Source: Bacillota bacterium
Lineage (GTDB): Bacteria > Bacillota > Bacilli > Alicyclobacillales > Alicyclobacillaceae
Reading direction: 5' to 3'
Assembly (NCBI GenBank): GCA_021816665.1
Contig: JAKAXI010000023.1
Coordinates: forward strand, 1 to 12,944
DNA: 12,944 bases
Under the pieces are notes generated by a model. It did no database searches, was not told where the DNA came from, and was given only the letters and a program-made list of their open reading frames with translations. Each line of letters opens with the position of its first letter. The stretch's first letter is position 1. Positions 1 through 8,529 of this stretch are shown in pieces. The position numbers and the translations under genes are program-made.

Positions 1-138
1 CCGATCTTACACGACGGTCGCAAGCACGTGCCGGTTTATGTCAGCGAGGACATGGTCGGCCATAAGCTGGGTGAGTTTGCACCTACCCGGACGTTTAAAG
101 GCCATGCCGGTGACGAACGGGCTTCGAGATCGCGCTAG
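1..138 (+). CDS. rpsS: 30S ribosomal protein S19, C-terminal part (5' end outside window)
   Basis: An open frame from base 1 to the TAG at 136-138 encodes the last 45 residues of S19, a 30S head protein that binds 16S rRNA together with S13. The conserved stretch [18 protein letters not shown], followed by APTRTFKGH, is the typical S19 C-terminal half and leaves little doubt. The gene is cut by the window edge, so its start and RBS cannot be seen. It is followed 27 bases later by rplV, the standard S10-operon order (rpsS-rplV-rpsC). The family is about 90 residues long, so roughly half the protein is visible. Confidence 0.96.
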   Translation, partial: PILHDGRKHVPVYVSEDMVGHKLGEFAPTRTFKGHAGDERASRSR

Positions 139-165
139 GCCATGGGCCAGAAGGAGGAACTTAGC

Positions 166-516
166 ATGGAAGCGACACAAGCGCGTGCCGTGGCCAAGTA
201 CATCCGCATCGCGCCGCGTAAGGTGCGTCTGGTCGTGGACCTGATTCGCGGGAAGCGAGTCGGTGAGGCCTTGGCCATCCTGAAATTCACGCCGCGAGGC
301 GCGTCGCCGGTCGTGGAGAAAGTTTTGCGCTCTGCGATGGCGAATGCGGAAAACAACCACAACTTGGACGTTGACAACCTGATCGTCAAAGAAGTGTTCG
401 TCGATCAAGGGCCGACGTTGAAACGATTCCACCCCCGTGCACAAGGGCGGGCGTACAGCATCTTCAAGCGCACGAGCCACATCACTGTGGTGGTCGCCGA
501 GAAAAGGGAGGGATAA
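166..516 (+). CDS. rplV: 50S ribosomal protein L22
   Basis: Encodes a 116-residue L22, a 50S protein that contacts 23S rRNA and whose long beta-hairpin lines the peptide exit tunnel near the macrolide site. Recognisable blocks are [19 protein letters not shown] (about 12-30) and the hairpin region [15 protein letters not shown] (about 91-105). The frame is open upstream to an ATG at 142. I chose the ATG at 166 because AAGGAGG at 151-157 lies 8 bases before it, and the resulting length suits the family (about 110-118). Its stop is 6 bases before rpsC, so the two are probably translationally coupled. Confidence 0.97.
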   Translation: MEATQARAVAKYIRIAPRKVRLVVDLIRGKRVGEALAILKFTPRGASPVVEKVLRSAMANAENNHNLDVDNLIVKEVFVDQGPTLKRFHPRAQGRAYSIFKRTSHITVVVAEKREG

Positions 517-522
517 CGGCGA

Positions 523-1188
523 ATGGGGCAAAAGGTCAATCCAGTTGGTCTGCGTATCGGGATCATTCGGGACTGGGAATCCAGGTGGTTTGCGAATAAA
601 AAGGATTACCAGGACTTGTTGCATGAGGACCTGCGGATCCGCAATTATGTCTTTCGTCGATTGAAGGATGCTGCTGTTGCGTCAGTCGACATCGACCGTG
701 CGGCGACGCGCATTAATGTCACGATTCACACCGCCAAGCCGGGCATGGTCATCGGTAAAGGCGGTACGGAAGTTGACGCTCTTCGCAACGAACTCAATGC
801 ACTGACTGGCAAGCGTGTGCACATCTCGATTTCTGAGATTAAATCGCCTGATTTGTCCGCGAAGCTGGTTGCCGACAACATTGCAGGACAGCTCGCGCGC
901 CGCGTCTCTTTCCGCCGCGCGATGAAGCAGGCGATTCAGCGCTCAATGCGTAATGGCGCAAAGGGAATTCGTGTGCAAGTGTCAGGTCGCCTCGGCGGCG
1001 CTGAAATTGCCCGTACCGAAGGTTACTCTGAAGGAACAGTGCCTTTGCACACGCTGCGGGCTGATATTGACTACGCGCTTTCTGAAGCGCATACCACGTA
1101 CGGACGCATCGGCGTGAAAGTCTGGATTTACCGGGGTGAAATCCTGCCACAGCGGGCCCGGAAAGGCGTCGAAGAAGGAGGTAACTAA
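523..1188 (+). CDS. rpsC: 30S ribosomal protein S3
   Basis: A 221-residue S3, part of the 30S mRNA entry channel, where it helps mRNA unwinding together with S4 and S5. It begins with the family-typical [14 protein letters not shown]. The type II KH domain carries the GXXG signature as GKGG at about 78-81. The C-terminal domain includes [11 protein letters not shown] and ends in a basic region. The start is an ATG preceded by AAGGGAGG about 11 bases upstream. Length agrees with Bacillus-type S3 (about 218). The gene sits 6 bases after rplV and 3 bases before rplP; the GAAGGAGG for rplP lies within its last codons. Confidence 0.98.
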   Translation: MGQKVNPVGLRIGIIRDWESRWFANKKDYQDLLHEDLRIRNYVFRRLKDAAVASVDIDRAATRINVTIHTAKPGMVIGKGGTEVDALRNELNALTGKRVHISISEIKSPDLSAKLVADNIAGQLARRVSFRRAMKQAIQRSMRNGAKGIRVQVSGRLGGAEIARTEGYSEGTVPLHTLRADIDYALSEAHTTYGRIGVKVWIYRGEILPQRARKGVEEGGN

Positions 1189-1191
1189 ACC

Positions 1192-1626
1192 ATGTTGATG
1201 CCAAAGCGTGTCAAACACCGCAAGGAACACCGCGGCCGGATGACAGGGCAGTCCAAAGGCGGCAACGAGGTGACCTTCGGAGAGTTTGGCCTGCAGGCGC
1301 TTGAACCCGCCTGGGTAACGAACCGACAGATTGAAGCCGCACGTATTGCGATGACTCGCTATATCCGCCGTGGCGGTAAAGTGTGGATTAAAATCTTCCC
1401 GAGTAAGCCTGTCACGCAGAAGCCTGCTGAAACCCGGATGGGTAGCGGTAAAGGTTCTCCAGAAAAGTGGGTAGCGGTCGTTAAGCCGGGCCGCATTCTG
1501 TTCGAACTCGCCGGTGTCCCGGAAGAGACAGCGCGCGAAGCATTGCGATTGGCCGCACACAAACTTCCGATCAAGACGAAGTTTGTAGTCCGTGACGAAG
1601 TGGGTGGTGAGGCGGATGAAAGCTAA
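1192..1626 (+). CDS. rplP: 50S ribosomal protein L16
   Basis: A 144-residue L16, a 50S protein beside the A-site tRNA elbow and the 5S rRNA region, needed for late 50S assembly. The start [17 protein letters not shown] is the family-typical beginning, and the signature [19 protein letters not shown] is at about 82-100. AAGGAGG near 1175-1181 precedes the ATG by about 10 bases, and only three bases separate it from the rpsC stop. Its 3' end overlaps rpmC by 11 bases: the rpmC ATG falls inside the last codons of L16. The usual Firmicute order rpsC-rplP-rpmC-rpsQ is kept. Confidence 0.98.
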   Translation: MLMPKRVKHRKEHRGRMTGQSKGGNEVTFGEFGLQALEPAWVTNRQIEAARIAMTRYIRRGGKVWIKIFPSKPVTQKPAETRMGSGKGSPEKWVAVVKPGRILFELAGVPEETAREALRLAAHKLPIKTKFVVRDEVGGEADES

Positions 1627-1813
1627 CGAACTTCGGGAGTTATCAAACGAAGAGATTGAAAGCCGCATCGACCAGCTCAAGGATGAACTGTTCAACCTCC
1701 GGTTCCAACTCGCGACGGGGCAACTGGAGAACCCGATGCGCATTGGCCAGGTTCGCAAAGACATCGCCCGCGCGAAGACAGTTCTTCGGGCGCGCGAGAT
1801 CGGCATCAGCTAA
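1616..1813 (+). CDS. rpmC: 50S ribosomal protein L29
   Basis: A 65-residue L29, a small two-helix 50S protein at the outer rim of the exit tunnel, where SRP and trigger factor dock. [14 protein letters not shown] is typical of the start, and the second helix holds [16 protein letters not shown]. The frame opens upstream at 1592, but that would add eight residues out of line with the family. The ATG at 1616 gives the normal length and is preceded by GGTGAGG inside rplP. The 11-base overlap with rplP implies coupled translation. Confidence 0.96.
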   Translation: MKANELRELSNEEIESRIDQLKDELFNLRFQLATGQLENPMRIGQVRKDIARAKTVLRAREIGIS

Positions 1814-1834
1814 TCCGAGAGGAGGTTGACAGAG

Positions 1835-2095
1835 ATGGAGCGCAACTACCGCAAAGTGCGGGTCGGCAAAGTCGTCAGTGACAAGATGGACAAGACGATT
1901 GTCGTCGCCGTTGAGGAGTACATTAAACACCCTTTGTATGGCAAGACCATGCGTCGGACGACCAAGTTCAAGGCCCACGATGAAACGAACCAGGCCAAGA
2001 TTGGCGATACCGTGCGGATCATGGAGACACGCCCGCTGAGCAAGGACAAGTGCTGGCGGTTACTCGAGATTGTGAAGAAGGCCGTCGTGATCTAA
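1835..2095 (+). CDS. rpsQ: 30S ribosomal protein S17
   Basis: An 86-residue S17, an OB-fold primary binding protein of the 16S rRNA 5' domain. Conserved blocks are [22 protein letters not shown] near the N-terminus, [19 protein letters not shown] in the middle and [16 protein letters not shown] near the end. A TTG at 1826 is in frame, but it directly abuts the GAGGAGG at 1819-1825 and could not be served by it. The ATG at 1835 lies 9 bases from that SD, so I use it. The gap to rpmC is 21 bases. Confidence 0.97.
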   Translation: MERNYRKVRVGKVVSDKMDKTIVVAVEEYIKHPLYGKTMRRTTKFKAHDETNQAKIGDTVRIMETRPLSKDKCWRLLEIVKKAVVI

Positions 2096-2123
2096 CAGCG
2101 GCTTCGCGAAGGGAGGCAGCGCG

Positions 2124-2492
2124 ATGATTCAACCACAGACGAGACTTGCGGTGGCGGACAACACAGGCGCTAAGGAGATCATGTGCTTCCGCGTACTGGG
2201 CGGTTCAAACCGTAAGACTGCCAATATCGGCGACGTCATTGTCGCTTCCGTGAAGAGTGCAACACCCGGAGGCGTTGTCAAGAAAGGCGATGTCGTGAAA
2301 GCTGTCATCGTCCGCAGCAAGCGTGGTGTGCGGCGCACAGACGGGTCGTACATCCGGTTCGACGAAAACGCAGCTGTCATTATCCGCGATGACAAGAGCC
2401 CGCGCGGCACGCGCATCTTTGGTCCAGTGGCCCGCGAACTGCGCGAGCGCGAGTTCATGAAAATTATCTCCCTGGCGCCGGAAGTTCTTTAA
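2124..2492 (+). CDS. rplN: 50S ribosomal protein L14
   Basis: A 122-residue L14, a beta-barrel 50S protein at the subunit interface that takes part in bridges to the 30S and is the docking site of the silencing factor RsfS in bacteria that have it. The sequence starts [20 protein letters not shown] and ends with the conserved [10 protein letters not shown] and IISLAPEVL. The family length is exactly 122. The ATG is preceded by AAGGGAGG at 2109-2116, and the gap after rpsQ is 28 bases. This gene opens what in E. coli is the spc operon; no promoter is evident upstream here. Confidence 0.98.
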   Translation: MIQPQTRLAVADNTGAKEIMCFRVLGGSNRKTANIGDVIVASVKSATPGGVVKKGDVVKAVIVRSKRGVRRTDGSYIRFDENAAVIIRDDKSPRGTRIFGPVARELREREFMKIISLAPEVL

Positions 2493-2518
2493 GACCAGGG
2501 GGCCAGGAGGTGCTTGCA

Positions 2519-2842
2519 GTGACGAAACTTCACGTGAAAAAGGGCGACAAAGTCGTCGTGATTGCCGGTAAGGACAAGAACAAGTCCGGCCGCGTGCTGT
2601 TGGTCGACCCGAAAGCCTCGCGCGTCGTGGTCGAAGGGGTCAATGTGGTAAAACGCCACACGAAGCCGAACGCGGTGAATCCGGAAGGCGGCGTGATTGA
2701 AAAAGAAGCGCCGATTCACGTTTCGAACGTAGCGCTCGCAGACCCGCAGAGCGGTAAACCGACTCGGGTCGGCATCAAGGTTCTCGAAGACGGGACGAAG
2801 GTACGCTACGCCAAAAAGTCTGGCGAAACGATCGACGAGTAG
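2519..2842 (+). CDS. rplX: 50S ribosomal protein L24
   Basis: A 107-residue L24, an early 50S assembly initiator that binds the 5' domain of 23S rRNA near the tunnel exit. The KOW motif lies at about 8-27 ([19 protein letters not shown]), followed by the L24-typical [10 protein letters not shown]. The frame is open from a GTG at 2510, but that codon overlaps the last base of the CAGGAGG SD (2504-2510). The GTG at 2519, 8 bases downstream, is the likely start and gives the familiar [10 protein letters not shown]. The gap after rplN is 26 bases. Confidence 0.96.
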   Translation: MTKLHVKKGDKVVVIAGKDKNKSGRVLLVDPKASRVVVEGVNVVKRHTKPNAVNPEGGVIEKEAPIHVSNVALADPQSGKPTRVGIKVLEDGTKVRYAKKSGETIDE

Positions 2843-2864
2843 CCAGGTGACAGGAGGAATTTCG

Positions 2865-3407
2865 GTGAGTCGGTTACGTGAGAAGTACGAGACCTCCATC
2901 GTCAAGGAAATGATGAGCAAGTTCTCATACAAGTCCGTGATGCAGGTCCCGAGAATTGAAAAGGTCGTTATCAACATGGGTCTCGGCGAAGCGACGCAAA
3001 ACCCGAAGGTGATCGACAGCGCGCTCGCAGAATTGACGTTGATTGCCGGTCAAAAGCCGGTTGTCACACGTGCGAAGAAGTCGATTGCGCAGTTCCGCGT
3101 CAGGCAGGGGATGCCGATTGGCGTGAAAGTGACCCTGCGTGGCGAACGCATGTACGAGTTTCTCGACAAATTGATGAACGTCGCGCTGCCGCGAGTCCGC
3201 GACTTCCGTGGCGTATCGCCGAAAGCGTTCGACGGCCGTGGTAACTACACGCTCGGTCTGCGTGAGCAGCTGATCTTCCCGGAGATTGACTACGACAAGG
3301 TCGACAAGGTGCGCGGTCTCGAAGTGGTTGTCGTTACGACGGCAAACTCGGACGAAGAGGCGCGGTCGCTGTTGACCACGTTTGGGATGCCGTTCCGTCA
3401 GGCCTAA
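2865..3407 (+). CDS. rplE: 50S ribosomal protein L5
   Basis: A 180-residue L5, a 5S rRNA-binding protein of the 50S central protuberance that contacts P-site tRNA. It begins [17 protein letters not shown]. Conserved blocks are [16 protein letters not shown] (28-43) and the flexible-loop and C-terminal region [18 protein letters not shown] (114-131). CAGGAGG at 2851-2857 sits 7 bases before the GTG at 2865. An in-frame GTG at 2847 lies before this SD and is rejected. The gap after rplX is 22 bases. Confidence 0.97.
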   Translation: MSRLREKYETSIVKEMMSKFSYKSVMQVPRIEKVVINMGLGEATQNPKVIDSALAELTLIAGQKPVVTRAKKSIAQFRVRQGMPIGVKVTLRGERMYEFLDKLMNVALPRVRDFRGVSPKAFDGRGNYTLGLREQLIFPEIDYDKVDKVRGLEVVVVTTANSDEEARSLLTTFGMPFRQA

Positions 3408-3434
3408 AATTTTAATCCGTGGGAGGACGAAGAC

Positions 3435-3620
3435 ATGGCGAAGAGATCCATGGTCGTGAAAGCCCAGCGGAAGCCGAAGTTCAGCACGCAGGCCTACACG
3501 CGTTGCCGGATCTGCGGACGACCGCACTCGGTACTGCGCAAGTTCGGCATCTGCCGAATCTGCTTTCGCGAACTGGCGTATAAGGGCCAGCTGCCCGGCG
3601 TGAAGAAGGCTAGCTGGTAA
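3435..3620 (+). CDS. rpsN: 30S ribosomal protein S14, short zinc-binding type
   Basis: A 61-residue S14 of the type Z (C+) class, a late-assembling 30S head protein. The zinc ribbon is intact: Cys24 and Cys27 (CRIC) and Cys40 and Cys43 (CRIC). The highly conserved tail [18 protein letters not shown] completes it. The longer zinc-free S14 of about 90-100 residues is encoded elsewhere in some Bacillota as a zinc-starvation replacement; whether this genome has one cannot be told here. The ATG has GGGAGG at 3421-3426 upstream. It sits 27 bases after rplE and 30 before rpsH. Confidence 0.98.
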   Translation: MAKRSMVVKAQRKPKFSTQAYTRCRICGRPHSVLRKFGICRICFRELAYKGQLPGVKKASW

Positions 3621-3650
3621 ACTGCTTGCTCGAAAGGGGGTTCTTTGACG

Positions 3651-4049
3651 GTGGTTATGACTGATCCCATTGCAGACATGCTGACTCGGATCCGAAACGC
3701 CAACCTGGTTGGCCATGAGAAAGTTGAGATTCCGGGTTCCAATATTAAGCGGTCCATTGCAGAGATTCTGAAGCGCGAGGGCTACATTCGCGATGCGGAG
3801 TTCATCGCGGACGACAAACAAGGTACGATTCGCGTCTTCATGAAGTACGGCAAGGGCCAAGAACGCGTCATCACAGGTCTCAAGCGCATTAGCAAGCCAG
3901 GCCTGCGCGTGTACGCGTCCCATGACAACATTCCGCGCGTCCTGGGCGGACTCGGGACTGCCATCCTGTCCACTTCGCGAGGGATTATGACGGATAAAGA
4001 AGCACGCAAGTTGAACGTGGGCGGAGAAGTTCTCTGCTACATCTGGTGA
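3651..4049 (+). CDS. rpsH: 30S ribosomal protein S8
   Basis: A 132-residue S8, a primary 16S rRNA-binding protein of the 30S platform; in E. coli it represses the spc operon through a site near rpl[19 protein letters not shown] is the classical start, and the C-terminal signature [13 protein letters not shown] is plain. Three in-frame starts exist: TTG 3645, GTG 3651 and ATG 3657. The SD AAAGGGGG (3633-3640) is 4, 10 and 16 bases from them respectively. GTG 3651 has the best spacing and gives the same length and N-terminus as B. subtilis S8 as I remember it. The exact start is a little uncertain. Confidence 0.95.
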   Translation: MVMTDPIADMLTRIRNANLVGHEKVEIPGSNIKRSIAEILKREGYIRDAEFIADDKQGTIRVFMKYGKGQERVITGLKRISKPGLRVYASHDNIPRVLGGLGTAILSTSRGIMTDKEARKLNVGGEVLCYIW

Positions 4050-4076
4050 TCCCGGTCTACGAATGGGGGTGTAACG

Positions 4077-4616
4077 ATGTCCAGAATCGGTAGAAAGCCG
4101 GTCGCGATTCCGTCCGGTGTCAACGTGGAAGTAGCGGGGACAGAGGTGACGGTGAAGGGCCCGAAAGGCACTTTGACCCGTCGCATTCACCCCGATATGA
4201 AGTTGGTTGTTGGTGAGAGCGAAATCGTCGTGGAACGCCCAAGCGACGAGAAACTGCACCGCAGCCTGCACGGCACCACTCGCAGTGTCGTGGCGAACAT
4301 GGTGGAAGGCGTGACGAACGGATTCACAAAGAACCTCGACCTCGTCGGCGTCGGTTATCGCGCAGCCAAGAACGGCAACAAAGTGACGCTGTCTCTCGGG
4401 TTCTCGCACCCAGTTGAACTGCCGGCTGTCGACGGTATCGAAGTCGAAGTTCCTGCGGCGACAAAGTTGATTGTGCGCGGCATTGACAAGGAACTGGTGG
4501 GCGCGTACGCGGCGAAAGTGCGCGACATCCGCAGACCAGAGCCGTATAAGGGCAAGGGCATCCGCTACGAGGGCGAGCGTGTCCGCCGCAAGGTCGGTAA
4601 GACTGGTAAGAAGTAA
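4077..4616 (+). CDS. rplF: 50S ribosomal protein L6
   Basis: A 179-residue L6, a two-domain 50S protein near the sarcin-ricin loop and the base of the L7/L12 stalk. It starts [15 protein letters not shown]. The bacterial L6 signature [11 protein letters not shown] is at 154-164, and the C-terminus is strongly basic. Length matches the family (about 178). The ATG follows GGGGGTG at 4065-4071, and the gap after rpsH is 27 bases. The downstream gap to rplR is 52 bases, slightly longer than its neighbours, and contains only a weak 5-base inverted repeat. Confidence 0.98.
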   Translation: MSRIGRKPVAIPSGVNVEVAGTEVTVKGPKGTLTRRIHPDMKLVVGESEIVVERPSDEKLHRSLHGTTRSVVANMVEGVTNGFTKNLDLVGVGYRAAKNGNKVTLSLGFSHPVELPAVDGIEVEVPAATKLIVRGIDKELVGAYAAKVRDIRRPEPYKGKGIRYEGERVRRKVGKTGKK

Positions 4617-4668
4617 TGTGCGAACGGTTTAATCTGCACAAGCCTGGCTCTGGAAGGAGGAACTCTGC

Positions 4669-5037
4669 ATGATTACGAAGGATGACCGCAACCGCGCGCG
4701 TAAGCACCGCCACCTGCGGGTTCGCAAACGGATCACCGGCACGGAAGTTCGTCCGCGTCTGAATGTGTACCGTTCGAACAAGCACATCTACGCGCAGGTC
4801 ATTAACGACGCGAATGGTACGACGCTGGTGAGCGCATCGACACTCGACCCCGAGTTGAAGAGCGATGTGCAAAATGGCGGGACTGTGGAAGCTGCGAAGA
4901 AGGTCGGCGCTTTGGTCGCAAAGCGTGCCATCGATAAAGGGTTGACAGCCGTTGTGTTCGATCGCGGTGGTTACCTGTATCACGGACGCGTACAGGCGCT
5001 GGCGGACGCAGCGCGTGAAGGCGGATTGCAATTCTAA
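4669..5037 (+). CDS. rplR: 50S ribosomal protein L18
   Basis: A 122-residue L18, which binds 5S rRNA with L5 and anchors it in the central protuberance. A basic N-terminal tail ([18 protein letters not shown], residues 5-22) precedes the globular part with [18 protein letters not shown] and the C-terminal [25 protein letters not shown], a hallmark of L18. The ATG has a perfect AAGGAGG at 4654-4660, 8 bases upstream. It is followed 20 bases later by rpsE, the standard spc order. Confidence 0.98.
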   Translation: MITKDDRNRARKHRHLRVRKRITGTEVRPRLNVYRSNKHIYAQVINDANGTTLVSASTLDPELKSDVQNGGTVEAAKKVGALVAKRAIDKGLTAVVFDRGGYLYHGRVQALADAAREGGLQF

Positions 5038-5057
5038 CCGGAAAGGAAGGTGTACAC

Positions 5058-5555
5058 GTGCTCATCGATCCGAATCAACTCGAACTGTCGGAAAAAGTCG
5101 TCTCGGTCAACCGCGTGTCGAAGGTGGTTAAAGGCGGACGTCGTTTCTCCTTTTCAGCGCTGGTCGTTGTTGGCGACGGGAATGGCTACGTAGGTGCGGG
5201 TCTTGGCAAAGCTGCTGAGGTGCCGGACGCGATTCGCAAGGGCATCGAGGACGCGAAAAAGAGCCTCATTCACGTGCCGCAAAAGAAGACGTCCATCCCG
5301 CATGAAGCGCTCGGACACTTCGGCGCGGGCCGGGTGTTGATCAAGCCGGCTCCGGAAGGTAGCGGTGTGATCGCTGGTGGACCGGTGCGCGCTGTGCTTG
5401 AAGCAGCCGGGATCAAAGACATCGTGACCAAGTCGCTCGGGTCTGCAAATCCGATCAACATGGTGCACGCAACGCTTGATGCGCTCAAGCAGTTGAAGCG
5501 CGCTGAAGAAGTGGCGCGCCTGCGCGGTAAGAGCGTTGAAGAGATTCTTGGATAG
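5058..5555 (+). CDS. rpsE: 30S ribosomal protein S5
   Basis: A 165-residue S5, a 30S protein at the back of the body that shapes the decoding site and mRNA entry with S3 and S4. An N-terminal dsRBD-like domain holds [20 protein letters not shown] (about 17-36), including the loop where spectinomycin-resistance changes occur in other bacteria. The C-terminal domain contains [19 protein letters not shown]. The start is GTG 5058 with AAAGGAAGG (5042-5050) 7 bases upstream, giving [10 protein letters not shown]. Length is within one or two residues of Bacillus S5. The tail is 11 bases from rpmD. Confidence 0.97.
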   Translation: MLIDPNQLELSEKVVSVNRVSKVVKGGRRFSFSALVVVGDGNGYVGAGLGKAAEVPDAIRKGIEDAKKSLIHVPQKKTSIPHEALGHFGAGRVLIKPAPEGSGVIAGGPVRAVLEAAGIKDIVTKSLGSANPINMVHATLDALKQLKRAEEVARLRGKSVEEILG

Positions 5556-5566
5556 GAGGGAAAACC

Positions 5567-5758
5567 GTGGCCGGTAAATTGGCGATTACGCTCAAGAAAA
5601 GCCCCATCGGTCGTCCCGAAAATCAACGCAAGACGGCGCTTGCTCTCGGGCTGCGCAAGTTGCAGCAGACCGTTGTGAAAGAGGATACGCCGACGATTCG
5701 CGGCATGGTGGGTCGAATCTCGCACCTCGTCGAAGTGAAGACCGTCGAGGAAGCCTAA
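5567..5758 (+). CDS. rpmD: 50S ribosomal protein L30
   Basis: A 63-residue L30, a small 50S protein that binds 23S rRNA as a compact ferredoxin-like fold. Characteristic segments are [28 protein letters not shown] and the tail [18 protein letters not shown]. The start is GTG 5567 with AGGAGGG at 5555-5561, the SD overlapping the last base of the rpsE stop. Length fits the family (about 59-62). L30 is not universal in bacteria, but its place between rpsE and rplO is the usual one. Confidence 0.96.
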   Translation: MAGKLAITLKKSPIGRPENQRKTALALGLRKLQQTVVKEDTPTIRGMVGRISHLVEVKTVEEA

Positions 5759-5777
5759 GAACAAGGAGGTGGCAGGT

Positions 5778-6221
5778 ATGCAGCTGCACGAACTTCGCCC
5801 AGCACCTGGATCTCGCCAGACCCGCAAACGTGTGGGTCGCGGAACGAGTTCTGGCATGGGTAAGACATCGACGCGCGGTCACAAGGGTCAATGGGCCCGC
5901 TCTGGTGGTGGAGTCCGCCCGGGCTTTGAAGGTGGACAGACGCCGTTGTTCCGTCGCCTGCCGAAACGTGGATGTACGAAGGATCCGTTCGCGAAACACT
6001 ACGTCACGGTCAATCTTGAGCGGTTGAACGAGTTAGCGGAAGGCACGGTGGTCACACCGGAACTGTTGCTGGAACAGCGCATCATCCGGTCGCTCGAGGA
6101 CGGTCTGAAAGTCCTCGCTCGGGGTGATTTGACAGTCAAACTGACGGTTCGCGCACACGCTTTTTCAGAAGCCGCGAAGCAGAAGATTGAAGCGGCAGGT
6201 GGCACGGCTGAGGTGATATAA
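5778..6221 (+). CDS. rplO: 50S ribosomal protein L15
   Basis: A 147-residue L15, a late-assembling 50S protein with a long extended N-terminal region that threads into 23S rRNA. Clear blocks are [22 protein letters not shown], then [32 protein letters not shown] (34-65), rich in Gly, Arg and Lys as expected. A GTG at 5769 is in frame but overlaps the AAGGAGG SD (5763-5769). The ATG at 5778, 8 bases from that SD, is the start. Its stop is one base before the secY start, and the secY SD (GAGGTGA) lies inside its last codons, which suggests tight coupling. Confidence 0.97.
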   Translation: MQLHELRPAPGSRQTRKRVGRGTSSGMGKTSTRGHKGQWARSGGGVRPGFEGGQTPLFRRLPKRGCTKDPFAKHYVTVNLERLNELAEGTVVTPELLLEQRIIRSLEDGLKVLARGDLTVKLTVRAHAFSEAAKQKIEAAGGTAEVI

Positions 6222-6222
6222 G

Positions 6223-7503
6223 GTGTGGCAGACGATCGCCAACCTCTGGCGACTGAAGCATCTGCGGGGACGCATTCTGTTTACGCTGATGGTGATTGCC
6301 CTGTACCGGATTGGCACGTACTTCCCGGTGCCGGGCATGAACACCGCGGCGCTGTCAGGTACGCAAAACAATGCGTTCTTCAACCTGATGAACATGTTCT
6401 CAGGAGGCGCGTTCTACCGTTTCTCCATCTTTGCAATGAGCGTTACGCCGTACATCACGGCGTCGATCATCATGCAGTTGCTCCAGTACGGGGTTGTACC
6501 CCGCTTTGAGGAGTGGCAAAAAGAGGGGGAGTCCGGGCGTCAGAAGATCACGCAGGTCACTCGCTACTTGACCGTCGCACTCGGACTGCTGCAGGCCGCG
6601 GGCCTCACGTACGAATTCACGCGCAGCGGACTTCTGTACTCCAATACCTTGTGGTCGTACGCTGTCGTTGTCGTGGCTCTGACGGCTGGCGATACGCTGT
6701 TGATGTGGTTTGGCGAAATGATTACGGAGAAGGGTGTCGGCAACGGCATCTCCATCATCATCTTTACCAACATCATTTCGCAATTTGGCCAAATTGGTCA
6801 GGAAATCGCAGCGAACTGGTTTACTGCTCACCCAGGGAGTTTGTTCCTGAACATTCTCAAGGTGCTACTGCTCCTTGCTGGCATCGTCGTGATTTTCGTC
6901 ATGATTGTGTTCGTGCAGCAGGCGGAGCGGAAGATTCCTGTGCAATACGCCAAACGCGTTGTCGGCCGCACAGTGTACAGCGGGCAGCAGACGCACATTC
7001 CGCTGAAGGTGAACGCCGCCGGTGTGATACCGGTCATTTTCGCGATGTCGCTGTTGATTCTGCCTTCCACTGTCGCCTCGTACTTCACGAAGTACACGTG
7101 GGCGCAAGCGATTGAGCGGTATTTATACCCGAATTCGCCGTGGTTTATCGCAGCTGAGATTGTGCTCATCATCCTGTTCACGTTCTTCTACACGCACGTG
7201 CAGTTGAACCCTCAGCAAATGGCTGAGCAGCTCCAGAAGAACGCCGGCTACATTCCTGGCATCCGCCCGGGTAAAGACACGGAAGACTACATCGTCCGTG
7301 TCGTCAACCGGATCACGGTGTTTGGGTCGCTGTTCCTCGGTGTGATTTCGGTCCTGCCCTTCCTGCTTTTGTCCGGGATGAACCTACAGAATGTGTACTT
7401 CGGCGGGACGTCGCTCTTGATTATCGTCGGTGTTGCGCTGCAGACGATGCAACAGATGGAAGGGCAGATGCTGCAGCGTCATTATCGCGGGTTTATTCGG
7501 TAG
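6223..7503 (+). CDS. secY: Protein translocase channel subunit SecY
   Basis: A 426-residue polytopic membrane protein, the channel of the SecYEG translocon that exports unfolded proteins with SecA and inserts membrane proteins. I read about ten hydrophobic segments; clear ones lie near 18-35, 145-163, 209-230, 265-285, 308-326, 366-384 and 394-410. Family signatures include GEMITEKGVGNGISI (164-178), QQAERKIPVQYAKR (232-245) and KVNAAGVIPVIFA (262-274). Length compares with 431 in B. subtilis. The GTG start, one base after the rplO stop, has GAGGTGA at 6210-6216 upstream. SecE and SecG are encoded elsewhere, as usual. No truncation is seen. Confidence 0.98.
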   Translation: MWQTIANLWRLKHLRGRILFTLMVIALYRIGTYFPVPGMNTAALSGTQNNAFFNLMNMFSGGAFYRFSIFAMSVTPYITASIIMQLLQYGVVPRFEEWQKEGESGRQKITQVTRYLTVALGLLQAAGLTYEFTRSGLLYSNTLWSYAVVVVALTAGDTLLMWFGEMITEKGVGNGISIIIFTNIISQFGQIGQEIAANWFTAHPGSLFLNILKVLLLLAGIVVIFVMIVFVQQAERKIPVQYAKRVVGRTVYSGQQTHIPLKVNAAGVIPVIFAMSLLILPSTVASYFTKYTWAQAIERYLYPNSPWFIAAEIVLIILFTFFYTHVQLNPQQMAEQLQKNAGYIPGIRPGKDTEDYIVRVVNRITVFGSLFLGVISVLPFLLLSGMNLQNVYFGGTSLLIIVGVALQTMQQMEGQMLQRHYRGFIR

Positions 7504-7530
7504 CAACCGCTCTCGAAGGGGGAACCAGTC

Positions 7531-8184
7531 ATGCAAGTGATGATGCTCGGATTGCCGGGCGCTGGTAAAGGCACGCAGGCAAGCCGGATCCATGCGGACT
7601 ACGGCATCCCGCACATCTCGACAGGTGACATGTTCCGCGCGGCAATCGCTGCACAGACGCCACTCGGACGTGAGGCCCAGAACTACTTGGAGAGCGGCCG
7701 CCTTGTTCCGGACGAGTTGACGATCGGCATTGTGCGTGAACGTCTGCAAGAGCAGGATGCCGCTCACGGTTTTGTGCTTGACGGCTTTCCGCGCACGCTC
7801 CCGCAGGCTGAAGCGCTAGACGGAATGCTGAAGGCACTCGGTAAACCGCTTGATTGCGTACTGTACATCCACGTACCGCGGGAGGTTTTGCTGGCGAGAC
7901 TGACGGGACGCAGGATTTGTAAGTCCTGCGGCGCCACGTACCACCTCGTCTTTCAGCCACCTCGGCTAGAAGGCCGCTGCGATGTATGCAACGGCGAGCT
8001 GTATCAGCGGGCCGACGACACGGCAGAGAAAGTCGCGACAAGACTGGAGCAATATGCCCAGACGGAACCACTTGTCGATTACTATCAGGAGCGTGGTCTT
8101 CTGCGACGGGTGGATGGGGAACAGGAGATTGACAGTGTATACGACGAGGTCAAGGGCGAACTTGATCGCTTGCAGTCCAGGTAG
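7531..8184 (+). CDS. adk: Adenylate kinase, long zinc-LID form
   Basis: A 217-residue cytosolic adenylate kinase (ATP + AMP = 2 ADP). The P-loop GLPGAGKGT is at 7-15, the AMP-binding block STGDMFRAAI at 30-39, and DGFPRT with the conserved Arg at 84-89. The long LID domain (about 127-164) carries four cysteines, Cys130, Cys133, Cys150 and Cys153, arranged as a structural zinc site. Many Gram-positive Adks have three Cys and one Asp there, so this is the full four-Cys version. The ATG has AAGGGGG upstream, 27 bases after secY. In most Firmicutes map follows adk; here a KOW gene follows after only 12 bases. Confidence 0.98.
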   Translation: MQVMMLGLPGAGKGTQASRIHADYGIPHISTGDMFRAAIAAQTPLGREAQNYLESGRLVPDELTIGIVRERLQEQDAAHGFVLDGFPRTLPQAEALDGMLKALGKPLDCVLYIHVPREVLLARLTGRRICKSCGATYHLVFQPPRLEGRCDVCNGELYQRADDTAEKVATRLEQYAQTEPLVDYYQERGLLRRVDGEQEIDSVYDEVKGELDRLQSR

Positions 8185-8196
8185 AGGTGACAGGGA

Positions 8197-8529
8197 TTGA
8201 AAACTCCCGCGCTGCCAGAAATCGGGCGTATCGTAGAAGTCGTTCGCGGGCGTGACCGCGGTTTATACGCGGTGGTTGTCGGTCACGAACCGGCTCGGTT
8301 CGTTCAGATTGCCGACGGCGACAAGCGCAAGGTCGACTGCCCGAAGAAGAAGAACGTCCTGCACATCCGACCGATGCCGATGGTGGCGGATGAAGTGGCG
8401 CAGATCGTCGCGGGTGGGGGCCGAGTCACAAACGCAAATCTGCGGTACGCAGTTCGGCGATTCTTGGCAGAACATCCACAGCGCATGGAAGCGCAAGAGG
8501 AGGAGGGGGTAGAGCGTGGCGAAGGATGA
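8197..8529 (+). CDS. KOW-domain RNA-binding protein (L14e/L6e/L27e-like), function unknown
   Basis: A 110-residue protein with an N-terminal KOW-type beta-barrel (about 8-60). The motif [20 protein letters not shown] at 9-28 resembles that of eukaryotic and archaeal L14e/L6e, and [12 protein letters not shown] (47-58) follows. The rest (about 65-110) is helical-looking and ends in an acidic [10 protein letters not shown]. Small KOW proteins sit just before infA in many Firmicutes (B. subtilis YbzG, from memory), so an RNA-binding or ribosome-linked role is likely but unproven. The start is TTG 8197, 6 bases after GAGGTGA (8184-8190), which overlaps the adk stop. No ATG or GTG gives a better N-terminus. 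The 3' end overlaps infA by 14 bases. Confidence 0.85.
   Translation: MKTPALPEIGRIVEVVRGRDRGLYAVVVGHEPARFVQIADGDKRKVDCPKKKNVLHIRPMPMVADEVAQIVAGGGRVTNANLRYAVRRFLAEHPQRMEAQEEEGVERGEG

Noticed and set aside
982..1806. A 274-codon minus-strand frame across rpsC, rplP and rpmC
   Set aside because: Fully covered by three certain genes on the other strand; no plausible RBS or domain, so it is a shadow frame.
2925..4409. A 494-codon open frame on the minus strand across rplE, rpsN, rpsH and rplF
   Set aside because: It is antisense to four certain ribosomal protein genes and its translation is rich in His, Arg and Ala with no recognisable domain. Long antisense frames are expected in G+C-rich genes with strong codon bias.
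4617..4640. Inverted repeat TGTGC / GCACA between rplF and rplR
   Set aside because: Only five base pairs with a 14-base loop; common by chance.
5769..5777. Upstream GTG start for rplO giving MAGMQLHEL
   Set aside because: The GTG shares its first base with the SD AAGGAGG, leaving no spacing; ATG 5778 is 8 bases from the SD and matches the family N-terminus.
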